In this document: positions 34,340-46,040 of the stretch, piece by piece
Layout of the letters: the number at the start of each line of letters is the position of its first letter
How positions within the stretch are numbered: position 1 is the first letter of the stretch
Source of the DNA: Imbricaverruca yamaguchii
Taxonomy: Eukaryota > Arthropoda > Thecostraca > Neoverrucidae
Length of the DNA stretch: 64,000 nucleotides
Assembly: GCA_034440575.1 (NCBI GenBank)
Contig: JAOTOL010001285.1
Coordinates: forward strand, 418,001-482,000
Reading direction: 5' to 3'
Program-made: the position numbers and the translations under genes
The notes under the pieces: model-generated
The model's input: the letters and a program-made list of their open reading frames with translations, nothing else
What the model was told of the DNA's origin: nothing
The model's database searches: none

Positions 34340-35020
34340 GACCTCATGTCTCACGTGCTTCCGACCGGCCTCGATGGCTCCGACCGCAGTCCGACCGGCC
34401 TTGATGGTTCCGACCACGTTCCGACCGGCCTCGATGGCCCAACCGCCGGCGGCTGAACGCTACTCCAGCCGTCGAGTGGCGTTCACCCAGCACGATCAGC
34501 GGCCTGACCTGGCGCGCTGCGCCACCGTGACCTGGTGACCCGTCCGGCAGCTATTGACCGACCGACCGGCGCAGCCGGCGGCGGCCTCTTCCGCTTGCTG
34601 CCGCCCGCGCCCCCCTCCGACCGCAGGAGGTCGCTGTCGTGCGTCGCCGTCTGCCCGCGGTGCACGTGCGGCGCGCCTGTGCCGTCGCCACCGACACGCG
34701 CCCTCGTCGTCGTCGTGTCCGACGTCCCCGACGACTCGGCTCGTCTCCTGCCGACGGCGGCGGTGCTCGGTGCCGACCGGTCTCGCGCCGCCAGCGCCGC
34801 GCGCTCCTCCTGCTGGCTGTGCTCCGCCGGCGGCCGCACTGCCGGCCGAGCTGCGTCGCCGCCGACGGGAGAGCTGCGTCGCTGCCGACGGGAGAGCCGC
34901 GTCGCAGCCGACGGGAGAGCTGCGTCGCTGCCGACGGCGGCGGCGGCCGGACCGGCGGCGGCCGTATGGATTGCTCCGGGTCGGCCGAGAGCTGAGGCGG
35001 CCGACGTGCGCTGGTCGACC
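34340..35020. other. GC- and CpG-rich block with short tandem repeats
   Basis: A TTCCGACCGGCCTCGATGGC repeat at 34360-34440 and a GACGGGAGAGCTGCGTCGC repeat at 34862-34935. Several long frames are open on both strands, yet none has conserved protein features, so I call no gene. Confidence 0.5.
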
Positions 35021-35021
35021 C

Positions 35022-36166
35022 GGCTCACTTCGACTGACTTCGGCTGACTTCGGCTGACTTCGGCTGACTTCGGCTGACTTCGGCTCACTTCGGCTCACTT
35101 CGGCTCACTTCGGCTCACTTCGGCTCACTTCGGCTGACTTCGGCTCACTCGGCTCATTTCGGCTCACTTCGGCTCACTTCGGCTCACTTCGGCTCACTTC
35201 GGCTCACTTCGGCCCACTTCGGCTCACTTCGGCTGTCTTCGGCTGACTTCGGCCGACTTCGGCTCACTCGGCTCATTTCGGCTCACTCGGCTCACTTCGG
35301 TTCACTCAGCTCATTTCGGCTCACTTCGGCTCACTTCGGCTCGCTTCGGCTCACTTCGGCTCATTTCGGCTCACTTCGGCTCGCTTCGGCTCACTTCGGC
35401 TCACTTCGGCTCGCTTCGGCTCACTTCGGCTCGCTTCGGCTCACTTCTTACTCGGCTCATTTCGGCTCACTTCGGCTCACTTCGACTGACTTCGGCTGAC
35501 TTCGGCCGACTTCGGCTCACTCGGCTCACTTCGGCTCACTTCGGCTCGCTTCGGCTCACTTCGGCTCACTTCGGCTCACTTCGGCTCACTTCGGCTCACT
35601 TCGGCTCACTTCGGCTCACTTCGGCTCACTTCGGCTCACTTCGGCTCACTTCGGCTCACTTCGGCCCACTTCGGCTCACTTCGGCTCACTTCGGCTCGCT
35701 TCGGCTCACTTCGGCTCACTTCGGCTCACTTCGGCTCACTTCGGCCCACTTCGGCTCACTTCGGCTCACTTCGGCTCACTTCGGCTCACTTCGGCTCACT
35801 TCGGCTCACTTCGGCTCACTTCGGCTCACTTCGGCTCACTTCGGCTCACTTCGCTCCTCGGCTCATTTCGGCTCACTTCGGCTCACTTCGGCTCGCTTCG
35901 GCTCACTTCGGCTCACTCGGCTCATTTCGGCTCACTCGGCTCATTTCGGCTCACTTCGGCTCACTTCGGCTCACTTCGGCTCACTTCGGCTCACTTCGGC
36001 TCACTTCGGCTCACTCAGCTCATTTCGGCTCACTTCGGCTCACTTCGGCTCTCTTCGGCTCACTTCGGCTCACTTCGGCTCACTTCGGCTCACTTCGGCT
36101 CACTTCGGCTCACTTCGGCTCACTTCGGCTCACTTCGGCTCACTTCGGCTCACTTCGGCTCACTGC
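35022..36166. repeat. 10-bp satellite (TTCGGCTCAC)n
   Basis: About 115 copies with rare TTT, CTG, CCC and CGC variants and occasional 1-3-base deletions. A 10-bp unit reads the same ten-residue cycle (FGSLRLTSAH) in every plus frame. Confidence 0.97.
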
Positions 36167-36225
36167 GACACCGCTCCCGGCCTCTCCCACACTGGGGCGG
36201 CGGCCGACACAAACGCCGCTCGGCG

Positions 36226-36562
36226 GAGCTCGTGTTTCAGCTGACACAGCGGATCTCGTGTTTCAGCTGACGAGACGGTCCTCATGTTTCAGCTGACGAG
36301 ACGGAGCTCGAGTTTCAGCTGACACGGCAAAGCTCGTGTTTCAGCTGACACGACGGAGCTCGTGTTTCAGCTTTCGCACGGCGGAGCTCGTGTTTCAGCT
36401 GAGACAGCGAAGCTCATGTTTCAGCTGACAAGACGGAACTCGTGTTTCAGCTTTCGCACGGCGGAGCCCTTGTTTCAGCTGAGACAGCGAAGCTCGCGTT
36501 TCAGCTGACGGGACGGAGCTCGTGTTTCAGCTGACACGACAGAACTCGTGTTTCAGCTGCAC
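36226..36562. repeat. 27-bp minisatellite
   Basis: About 12 units of GAGCTCGTGTTTCAGCTGAC plus ACGACG, each with a CAGCTG E-box palindrome. It follows the 10-bp satellite almost directly. Confidence 0.92.
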
Positions 36563-36964
36563 GCGCTCGCGGCCAATAGCGCCACTATCAGCAGAACAAA
36601 AACGCTCGAGCGGGGAAAACACTGCTGAAGAGCATCTCAGCATCCGACGCAGGCCTAATCTCTGCGCTTCAACATTCCTCAGCAATTTGTCTTTGTCGAA
36701 TCTATGTGGATACGTGGGTGTCGGGTGACAACAGAGGACCTCAATGTGTTCTTTTTCAGATTGCACATAGTTTCTATGCTCGGATCTGTGTGTGGCTGCA
36801 CGTTAAGCAGCACGTTAAGCAGCTTAGAGGTGCAGACACCGCCCAACGACTGTGCTCAGCCTCAGCACGTCGCACAAACAAACCCGACGATCACCGAACC
36901 GATCTGCCACATACACCACCAAGGTCATCTACATCGCGCCGGCACCGTCGACAACGCTGACAAA
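36563..36964. other. No supported gene
   Basis: Short overlapping frames and a duplicated GCACGTTAAGCA. Nothing firm. Confidence 0.4.
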
Positions 36965-37152
36965 GGGGCGGGGATGGCCGAGTGGTTAAGGTGCTGGGCT
37001 CTGGGCACCAAAGGTCCCGGGTTCGACATTAGCGCCGCTCCGGACATTTCCCGATCCCGCGGCCCACCGGCGAAACAGTGCGGGCGGCGCCGTCAGCCGT
37101 GAATGTGCAGAAAGTGTGTCGTGAACCACCCAATAAACAAACAAACAAACAA
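36965..37152 (+). mobile_element. SINE S1, full length
   Basis: GGGGATGGCCGAGTGGTTAA head, GGGTTCGACAT B box, body and an (AAAC)n tail of four units. Confidence 0.88.
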
Positions 37153-37289
37153 GCAGGATGCCAACAAGGGTCGGTCTAGGGCCCTCCCCCATCTGCCAAT
37201 ACTGTGCCGTATTACAAACCCTCAAAGTAAACTCTTCTTTCGCTGATGGGACATTGATATGAACCCAATGAACAACAAACAAGGCTGAC

Positions 37290-37730
37290 AAAGCTGACAA
37301 GGCTGACCGGCGGCGGCGGCCGTCGGCCGGCCGCGGCTCTCTGCCCGAGCTGAGACCAGCCGACCCGCCGCGGCGATCAATACTGTGGAGGCTGCGCGGC
37401 CGGCGCCGCCTCTCGGCCCGAGATGGCTCCGACCGCGACTCGGCGCCCCGGCAGAGCGACGGAGCGGCAGAGCGGCGGAGCGGCACGCACGTCGCACACG
37501 CAGCCGCTCTCGGCCACAAGCCCCCCCGCCCCCCGGCCGCCGCGTGACGCGCGGGCGAGCCCCGATCGTTACGCGAGCCAATGTCATCGCGATGACGGCC
37601 GGCGGCGAGAGGACGGGAGCCGTGTTGCGACTGGCGCGCGATCTGCGTCGCCCACGTCTGCGGCGCCGGCGTTCGGTCGGGAAGAGCATCGGAAGCGGAG
37701 CTGTGCCGGGGGGGGGGGGGGGTGCCGGGC
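37290..37730. other. GC- and CpG-rich block ending in a G-run
   Basis: Long frames on both strands are driven by composition (GGC and CGG runs). It resembles the blocks at 24.4 and 34.4 kb. No splice sites or family match. Confidence 0.45.
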
Positions 37731-38285
37731 AGCGGGTCGAACAGAGTGAAGTGGAGGGTGAAGCGGATGAAATGAAGGGGCAAGTTGTGCTCGAGCTGTT
37801 GCCGATGGACTGCACATGCGGCGATAACGGCGATGCCTACTCAAGCTGGCATTGATTGAACAGGGCTGGCAGCTAATCCAATTCGTGCAAATTTCGGTTA
37901 CCGATAGCATGCTGTGGAAATCAACACTGCATGGTGTGAAAGCACCACGTATCGGATGTCTTTCAATGCTAAGATTGCTAGCGCAATGTTGCTCCGCACA
38001 TAACCAATTTCATGCACATTCTGATGTACTAGGCACGGGCTATTTTATCAGCTAAATAATTTAAAGCCTCACTTGGAAACGGGGTGTGCCTATCGTTCAT
38101 TTGTGTTCTTTTAAAACGGGACAAAGAAATCCTTCTGAAACACAACGTTAGACCAGCTAACTTTGCTATCCGTGCACAGATCGATGGTTTGTTATTGTTC
38201 CGTGCCTGGAACACTAGGTCGGCGACGAATTCATCGACACGATACCCTCGCGATCGATTTGATTAAAGAAAGCCAGGAGGATTGA
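37731..38285. other. No recognisable feature
   Basis: Unique sequence without a supported exon. Confidence 0.45.
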
Positions 38286-38323
38286 ACCTGTGCGACTCTC
38301 TCTCCCTCTCTCTCTCATCTATT

Positions 38324-38980
<657 letters not shown>

Positions 38981-38982
38981 AC

Positions 38983-39412
38983 ACACGGTGCTAAGGACTC
39001 GACATGGTGATAGAAGACTATGCATGGTGCTAAGGACTCGACATGGTGATAGAAGACTATGCATGGTGCTAAGGACTCGACATGGTGATAGAAGACTATG
39101 CATGGTGCTAAGGACTCGACATGGTGATAGAAGACTATGCATGGTGCTAAGGACTCGACATGGCGTTAAAGGACACGGTGTGGTGCTAAGCACTCGACAT
39201 GGTGATAAAGGACGATACATGGTGCTAAGGACTCGGCATGGCGCTAAAGGACTCGGAATGGTGCTAAGCACTTGACATATTGCTAAAGGATTCTGCATGG
39301 TGCTAAGGACTCGACATGGCGTTAAAGGACACTGTGTGGTGCTAAGCGCTCGAAGTGACACCAAGGAATCGGCATGGTGTTCAGGACAGGGCATGTTGCT
39401 AAAGGAATCGAT
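38983..39412. repeat. 39-bp minisatellite
   Basis: About 11 units built on GGTGCTAAGGACTCGACATG and GTGATAGAAGACTATGCAT, degenerating rightward. A period of 13 codons leaves open frames on both strands whose peptides are merely periodic. Confidence 0.93.
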
Positions 39413-39419
39413 ATGGTGC

Positions 39420-41990
39420 CAGTGGCATACTTAGGATTTGCTCTCGGGGGTGACAAATGGATTTTGAGGGAGCCCACATGCACCTTTTTTCTTAAAGGAC
39501 GTGGGGTTTCGACCAGTATCTTTTCAAATGGACTTGAAAAGATAGTGGTATGTTCCCATCATATTCGAAAGTTCTCTTGTTGACATCCCTTGATAAGTCA
39601 CCTCACACTGGTGAAATTACATCTATACAAATCAATTAACAACGCAAAATTTTCCAATTTCAGACACGCCAGTTCCTGACGCCCGGTCACCAAAACGCCA
39701 AGGTTCGTACTGCACACCCACCTTGCGCATTCGACGCATTCACCACACATAATGCGAACATCCGGCTTCTGCTGGGCTTCCTACGTTTTCTTAATTGCTG
39801 CCACATGATAGTCTTGTGCAATATGTGACGTGTGGAATTCTTCTGATATGGGTTCGCTGTGGAAATTTGATCAATTCAATTCCATGTTTAGTTCTCTTAT
39901 TCGCACATTTTCTGGTGGTTAAGAAATCGAGATGCGCGCTGAGCTTTGATGCACCTCATCTCGTTGGTTAGATACGCTCCCAGATTGGCTACCGAGCCGA
40001 AACCCTAGCTTGGCGTTCTTTTTTGATCCGTTGCGTTTTTCGTCGTCTATGGATATGCTTTAGGGCTCCAGCCGATTTGTGTTTGGGGCGTGGTACACTT
40101 TGTTGGCCCCGGCTCCATTTTAAAGCTTTGTTGCGTTTTGCATAGCGACGGTATTTTTGAGGAACCGGTGCGTTTTCAAGGACGCGGATATGTTTATTTA
40201 GTGCCTGGTCTGTTTGTTCGATGCCAGAACCATATCACTTTTTGAGGGCCTCAGGCAATTTTTGAGGCCCCATGTGGTCTCATGGCCCCGATGTGCTTTG
40301 AGGGCCTCTCTTGTGCTCTTTAAGGCTCCCGGTGGGTTTATTTTGAGCTGCAACGCATGTTTTAAGGCCCCACCGTATTTTGCCAACCTCGGTACGCTTT
40401 GGAGGGTCCGGCGTATTTTGTTTCTGTTCTTATTTGGGCTTCTGATGCATATTTGTGTGACTCCAAAACGATTTTCGGAGCTCCGCTATGATTTATCAGA
40501 GTCCCGGCGCTACTTTTTGGGCCCTGGTGCATGATTCCAGGGGATCCGACGCTAGTTTTCTGGGCTCGATGCGTTGTTGATGACTTCTTCTGATTAAAAA
40601 GAGTCAGATTCCCGCCTGATTTTCCGCTCCGCTCCCCCCCCATTGCTATATTGTTTGTTTCCCGCCGCCCTTATTTCGGAGTGCTCCAGCTTGATTTCTG
40701 TCGGGTCCCGGTGCGATTTTTGCGGCCACACTGATCTCATTTGGGACCATCGACGCAAATATTTGGGAGCCCCGAGGATAATTCCGGATGCCGAGTGCGA
40801 CATTTGGAGTGCTCGGCGCGGGTTCGCAGGACGCGTTGTACTTTTCTGAGCTCCAGCACGATTTTGACGGACCTTGGCGCAAATTTTAGGACACTGCGAG
40901 TTTTTTTTGGTACACACTGTATTTATTTATAGCCCTCTAAGCAAATTCTGGGTCCCCGACGATAATTTCTGGGCACTAGTACGATTTTTGGGGACCCGGC
41001 GCGATCCCTGGGAGCCCACCCATTCGCAAGGGGAAATTTTCCTCTTTGGTACATCACTGCGGCTGCTCAACGTGCTTTTTCAGCCGATGGCACCATTCAG
41101 AGTAGAAAAGCCCTTCGGTGAGCTTTCTTTTGGAACATGTTCTGAATTTTCCGACGATCGGGTCGATTCGATTGAGTACCACTGTTATTTTACTATATCT
41201 ATTTTTCGGTGTCGAGTTCTATTTTTGTAACTCTCCTGTGGGATTCTATTTTTGGGCCCCGGTACGATTCTTCTGGTTGCCGGTGAACTTTTTTTCGGTG
41301 CTCCAAGACGTTTCTTTTTCGGGGCCGACTCGTTTTTAGGGAGTCTTCGACGTAATTGTTGTGCCCGCAGGGCGACATTCCGGGTAGGCTTGGGTTTTCT
41401 GGAAACCAGCTGTAACTTGTGGAACTCCGGTTCAAATTTGTGGGCACCCAGTGTGGTTTTCAAGGGCAGCAACGCGACATTTTGTGTCTAATTGCGATGC
41501 TTGGTGCCGTCGTCATTTGCTGGGAAACCTAGCGCGAGTTTTACTGGCATCGTCACATTTTTTGGTGCCCAACACTTGATACGTTTTGGGAGCTTTTGGA
41601 ACGATTTTTGAGACCCCATGGTTAACGTCCATCTTCGGACTGTTATTTTTTCTCGTTTCCCCGGCTTCACGTCTTGGTGATCTCGATGAGACCTCTGTGA
41701 CCCAGGTGCGATCTGTCGAGCTCCTATTGTGGTTTTCAGGGGCACTGGCCCAACCTTTCGAGGTTCCGTTGTGATTTTCAAGAACCCCGAGACGACGTTT
41801 TTTGGCCCACAGTGTGATTTTTCAGTGGCTCAGGCGTGAACTATTGAGACACCCATCGTGATATTCAAGGACCACGGTCGGACATCTTCGGAGCGAGAGT
41901 GTGACTTTCAGGGACCTCGGCCTGACCGTTTGACCCCCCAGCGTGATTTTCAGGGACCTTTGTGTGAAAATCGACAATTTGCGCTTACTC
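39420..41990. repeat. Dispersed repeat C, copy 1, with degenerate GCGATTTTT-type internal repeats
   Basis: The left part (39420-39910) aligns with 55505-56100 (shared TAGTCTTGTGC, GGTTCGCTG, CCACATGATAG/CCACCTGGTAG). The rest is a very degenerate tandem of units of about 30-45 bp, each with TTTT, GGGCCC and CGGYGCGATTTT blocks. No frame is conserved. Confidence 0.65.
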
Positions 41991-42510
41991 AGGAATCCTG
42001 CAAGAGTTCACACAAATCATGCAAGGATTCCTACAGAGGTGGACCAGAGGGGAGGGGCACGGGAGCATATTCACACCACCATGGAGATGCGACGCCCCTC
42101 GACCTGAAAAATGCACTCGAGTGCTTCCCACCGCCAAGGAATATTTCAGCCGAAGGCCCGCCTCTGAGAAGAAAAGGCTCGTCTCCGGGGTCAAAGCGCC
42201 CTTGCGGAATATTCGGATGTAACATCGCTTCCCCGTCTTCAGAACATTTACCAGAATCAGTAGCGCCCTTCCGGAGGAACAGCACCCCCCCCCCAGGCAA
42301 GTACAACATTCCTGGATCCGCACCTGAACGCGTCGCCGTGGCGTTTCGGGGAAAGCATGTGGAGAGGTCAAAGTTCCTTCCATACACCAAACTTGATCCA
42401 CGATTAAGTGAAATTGTTTTTTTTTCTTCTCTTCTATATGCTGCAAGCGAAATCGTCGGGGTGTTTTGGTCTCTGAACTGACTGCTGGGGCGCCGCTGGG
42501 CGCAGCAGAG
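41991..42510. other. No supported gene
   Basis: Open frames exist on both strands next to the CTG array, but codon use and splice sites give no consistent exon. Confidence 0.4.
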
Positions 42511-42511
42511 G

Positions 42512-42518
42512 CGACGCG

Positions 42519-42556
<38 letters not shown>

Positions 42557-42800
42557 TGCTGCCGCTGCTGCTGCTGCTGCACCTGCCGCGCCTGCTGATG
42601 CTGCGCCTGCTGCTGCTGCATCTGCTGCTGCATCTGCTGCTGCTGCTGCTGCTGCGCCTGCTGCCGCCGCTGCTGCTGCTGCTGCTGCACCTGCTGCGCC
42701 CACTGCTGCTGCACCTGCTGTGCCTGCTGCTGCTGCTGCACCTGCTGCTGCTGCTGCTGCTGCTGCTGCGCCTGCTGCGGTTGCTGCTGCTGCTGTGCCG
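42512..42800. repeat. (CTG)n interrupted trinucleotide array
   Basis: CTG/CAG triplets with GCC, CAC and ATG interruptions. It would encode Leu, Ala or Cys on the plus strand and Gln, Ala or Ser on the minus. No frame links it convincingly to a gene. Confidence 0.9.
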
Positions 42801-42806
42801 CAGTAA

Positions 42807-42908
42807 TCTGACGCAGCGCACGCTGCCGCTGACCGTCTGCTGCTCCTGCTGCGGCAGACGTACGTGCCGCGGCTGGAGGCGGTGCTGGCCGGCTGGCGAC
42901 TCGTCTTC
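42807..42908 (+). pseudogene. Left half of an open frame broken by a SINE
   Basis: After a TAA, or an acceptor-like CAG at about 42815, the plus strand reads RLLLLLRQTYVPRLEAVLAG and then WRLVF with strong G/C third positions. S1 then interrupts it. If S1 and one duplication copy are removed, the frame runs directly into the segment at 43094 and stops. I do not know the protein. It may be a C-terminal exon with a last transmembrane helix. Confidence 0.35.
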
Positions 42909-43093
42909 AGGGACGGGGGTGGCCGAGTGGTGAGGGTGTTTGGCTCTGGGTTCCATAGGTCCCGGGGTCGACTCTAGCGCCGCTCGGGATATTTTCCCAA
43001 TCCCGCGGCCCACCGGCGGAACAGTGTGGGCGGCGCAATTAGCCGTGAATGTGCATAAAGTGCGTCGTGAACCACCCAATAAACAAACAAACA
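42909..43093 (+). mobile_element. SINE S1 inserted in an open frame
   Basis: GGGGGTGGCCGAGTGGTGAG head to AATAAACAAACAAAC tail. Duplications ACTCGTCTTCA (left) and GCTCGACTTCA (right) flank it. Confidence 0.88.
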
Positions 43094-43159
43094 GCTCGAC
43101 TTCATGGCCACAGGGGCGGTGTGTGCAGTCACGTGGATGGTCGCCTTCGTGAAGGAGTA
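43094..43159 (+). pseudogene. Right half of the open frame broken by a SINE
   Basis: Reads LDFMATGAVCAVTWMVAFVK, E, stop. A hydrophobic helix in the same frame as the left half once the SINE is removed. Confidence 0.35.
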
Positions 43160-43467
43160 ACGACCGCCCAGGACCGAAGCAGCGCCTGGTGAGCAGCCTG
43201 CGCGCCCGCCTTCGGCGTGAGCCTTCCGACGATGTCTTCCGGTCGCCTTCGTCGGGGGTGATAAACGATCGTGCCCTGCGCGATCGCTTCGAAGAATTAG
43301 CGATCGTCGTTTGTGGTGCCACTTCGTCGTTTGTTTTATTTAATCAACGCGAGGTTGTAATAGCAACAAGTCCATTGTGGATTACCTCGATAAAATATGG
43401 CTGTCCATCAGTCTGTCTTCCAACGAAGAGTCATTACTCTTCGAGATTGAGAGTTGAATCTAGGAGT
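43160..43467. other. No supported gene
   Basis: GCGATCG-rich unique sequence. Confidence 0.4.
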
Positions 43468-43930
43468 CGCCCGGGTAGCTCAGTTGGTTGGAGCGCTGGT
43501 CTGCGCTGGTCTCCCCTGTCCTGGCAACACGGAGTTTGAGTCGCAGAGTTAGGCTGGGAACGTCAGTTAGTTGGTTATTAGTTTTACGACACATTGACCA
43601 TTGAGTCATGCAGCATCGCCAATCTCTCACGCCGATTGGTCGCGGGCGAAGAGTAGCGACGGGTGAGACTCGAACCCACAACCCTTCGATCGTGAGACGA
43701 GCGCTGGGAGGGTCAGCTGGCAGCTGACCCAATAAGGCCGGGGACGAGCTACCGCGCGGCCGTGTCGGTGCACTGACGGCACGTGATACTTTCGGTGTAA
43801 ATTTTGCCGTGGAACTGGTATGCGTGGATCGGGTGGTGGGGCCAGGATTCACGAAACAATCTCTGCTTAGCAATATAACCCTGGTCCGTAAAGCCACACC
43901 CAGCAAGAATTCGGATTAATTATTTTTTTA
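43468..43930 (+). mobile_element. SINE S4, split by a later S2 insertion
   Basis: Head CCCGGGTAGCTCAGTTGGTT (43470 on) and tail GTGGTGGGGCCAGGATTCAC, CTCTGCTTAGCAATATAACC (43833-43880) belong to S4. The S2 element at 43571-43702 splits them. Confidence 0.8.
43571..43702 (-). mobile_element. SINE S2 nested in S4
   Basis: A minus-oriented S2. Diverged duplications GCTGGGAACGTCAGTTAG (43553-43570) and GCTGGGAGGGTCAGCTGG (43703-43720) flank it. Confidence 0.82.
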
Positions 43931-44127
43931 ACAATACAAATATACAAGAGTAGTAGAAGCGCCCTCGTCAAGGAGCAGCAGCTGTGTGTGCGCTTCTCTC
44001 CGCCACGGGACAGGGACCATCGCCGGCTCGCCTTTGCCTTGGTGGGATAGCATGCCCAATGGACATCTCACCCGTTGTTGCCGCATATAATAGACTCCGA
44101 ACTGCGCCACCACAGTGAAGCACAGCG

Positions 44128-44271
44128 GTACCAAAGGTCCCGGGTTCGACTCTAGCGCCACTCAGGACATTTCTGAATCCCGCGGCCCACCGGCGAAACA
44201 GTGTGGGTGGCGCCATTAGCCGTGCATGTGCATAAAGTGTGTCGTGAACCAACCAATAAACAAACAAACAA
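44128..44271 (+). mobile_element. SINE S1, 5'-truncated
   Basis: Starts inside the head at GGTACCAAAGGTCCCGGG and runs to the (AAAC)n tail. The flank CACCACAGTGAAGCRCAGC occurs on both sides (44108-44126, 44272-44290), followed in both cases by GGTACCA. Confidence 0.88.
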
Positions 44272-44299
44272 CACCACAGTGAAGCGCAGCGGTACCATG

Positions 44300-44690
44300 G
44301 CCCCGCTGTGGTGTTGTTCTCGAGCATCAAACAAACGAGACCAAGCGGAGTTGTCGTGGGTGGACACTGCTCACTGGCGAGATTACTGACGAGAAAGCTG
44401 GTCAGTGGCAACACCACTCGATGCCATTTGAAGCCGTGCCATCGACCATCTCTAGTTCGCACGGATTCGTAGGAGATTTCCATGTGACCAAGATTTATGG
44501 TCCATAAATAACGAGCTAGTGACGTACCTAATGTTGCGAGTGAAATCCAAGCAAATTATGTAGTATACCCGGTATGACAAAGTCTTCCGCGGTGAACGTA
44601 AACATATCACTTGAGATCGATATGAACTACGACTATTTCTGGATGTATATGTAAGGAGGCGTTGGCGCGTCTGCCTCCGCCCACGTCCGG
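44300..44690. other. No recognisable feature
   Basis: Unique sequence. Confidence 0.45.
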
Positions 44691-44694
44691 TGGC

Positions 44695-44962
44695 GCTGGG
44701 CGTGGTGACCGGACTCAGGCACGGGGAGCAGCAGCGGCGTGGTGACCGGGCTCAGGCACGGGGAGCAGCAGCGGCGTGGTGACCGGACTCAGGCACGGGG
44801 AGCAGCAGCGGCGTGGTGACCGGGCTCAGGCACGGGGAGCAGCAGCGGCGTGGTGACCGGGCTCAGGCACGGGCAGCAGCAGCGGCGTGGTGACCGGACT
44901 CAGGCACGGGGAGCAGCAGCGGCGTGGTGACCGGGCTCAGGCACGGGCAGCAGCAGCGGCGC
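44695..44962. repeat. 37-bp minisatellite
   Basis: Seven near-identical units of GTGGTGACCGGGCTCAGGCA plus CGGGGAGCAGCAGCGGC. Confidence 0.95.
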
Positions 44963-45515
44963 GGGCGGGGCCGACGGTGCGGCTGGCGCCTCGTGTTGCG
45001 CGCGCGCGCTGCGACTGAGTGCGCCTCTGCGGCGGCGCGCCCGGGGCCATCCGGTGGAGACCTCGGGTCGCCTCGGCGGAGGAGCCGGGGTCGGGCCCGG
45101 GACGCGGTGGCGCGAGGTTTTGTGTACGATGCGTCATCAGTCAGTGACCGGGCCGAATACCGATGGAGATTGTGCCTCAAATACAGGAACTGAAGCCAGG
45201 AGACTCGGGTTCGCAAGCGAGCAGTGAAACGTAGCCTACACTACAGAGCCTACACTACGGAGCCTACCCTCGGAGCCTACCTGAGCCTACATATAACTGG
45301 TGGTTTCCCCCTGTAATTTCGCAGTCAACTCATTAATCATTCACGGAATCATGTTGCATTGCAAAATCACTTGCGCATCACCTATACCGCACCTGGTACT
45401 ATCAATGAAACCGTGTACAATCTTACATCCTCTAACTTTTGTACCAGTATCACAAAAATAATCGCTCCTTGACAGACCGACGGCCGGACGGACAGAGATA
45501 TACAGACATACAGAC
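44963..45515. other. GC-rich then AT-richer sequence, no gene
   Basis: CpG-rich to about 45120, then a short GAGCCTACACTACRG repeat at 45233-45293. No exon supported. Confidence 0.45.
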
Positions 45516-45723
45516 AGGCATACAAACAACAAGCAACGAGAGATATAAATGCAAACATCTGATCGCGACACACTTGGGTCTATAAGCGGTAAAATCGATA
45601 AAATACAGACAGATATACAGACAGACAGACAGACATACAAACAACAAGCAACGAGAGATAGAAATGCAAACATCTGATCGCGTCACACTTGGGTCTATAT
45701 GCGGTAAAATCGATAAAATATTT
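45516..45723. repeat. Two-copy tandem duplication with (CAGA)n
   Basis: Two copies of a segment of about 85-90 bp containing ACAAGCAACGAGAGATA, CAAACATCTGATCGCG and GGTAAAATCGATAAAATA, joined by a CAGA tract. Confidence 0.88.
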
Positions 45724-45736
45724 TCAAGGACAGAGC

Positions 45737-45895
45737 CGTTGGCCATTGGTTTTACGACACATCGACCGTTGAGTCATATAGCGTCCCCAATCTCTCACGC
45801 CGATTGGTCGCGGCGAAGAGAAGCGACAGGTGAGACTGGAACCCACAACCTTTCGATTGTGAGACGAGCGACTTACCCCTAGGCTACTCGTCCCC
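45737..45895 (-). mobile_element. SINE S2
   Basis: A minus-oriented S2 with a perfect 13-bp duplication TCAAGGACAGAGC on both sides (45724-45736, 45896-45908). Confidence 0.92.
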
Positions 45896-46040
45896 TCAAG
45901 GACAGAGCACGGGGCGCGTAACTCCACGTCTGCGCCCATCACTCTGCAGGCTTTTCCTGCTCCGTTTCATTGAGCCGTTTCTCCTGCTCGTAATACCGCA
46001 GGATTAATCCTGCTGAGACGCTTCCACAGCTGGAGCTTAC

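Noticed and set aside
34483..35098. Frames of about 200 residues on both strands
   Set aside because: Compositional frames in a CpG-rich repeat block with no conserved features or splice sites.
36986..37783. 265-residue minus frame
   Set aside because: Runs through an S1 SINE and a GC-rich block.
42512..42800. Poly-Gln coding exon
   Set aside because: No frame extends into plausible coding sequence with splice sites on either side.
41985..43322. 445-residue minus frame with Ser-rich stretch
   Set aside because: Combines a CAG array with S1 SINE sequence; no independent protein signal.
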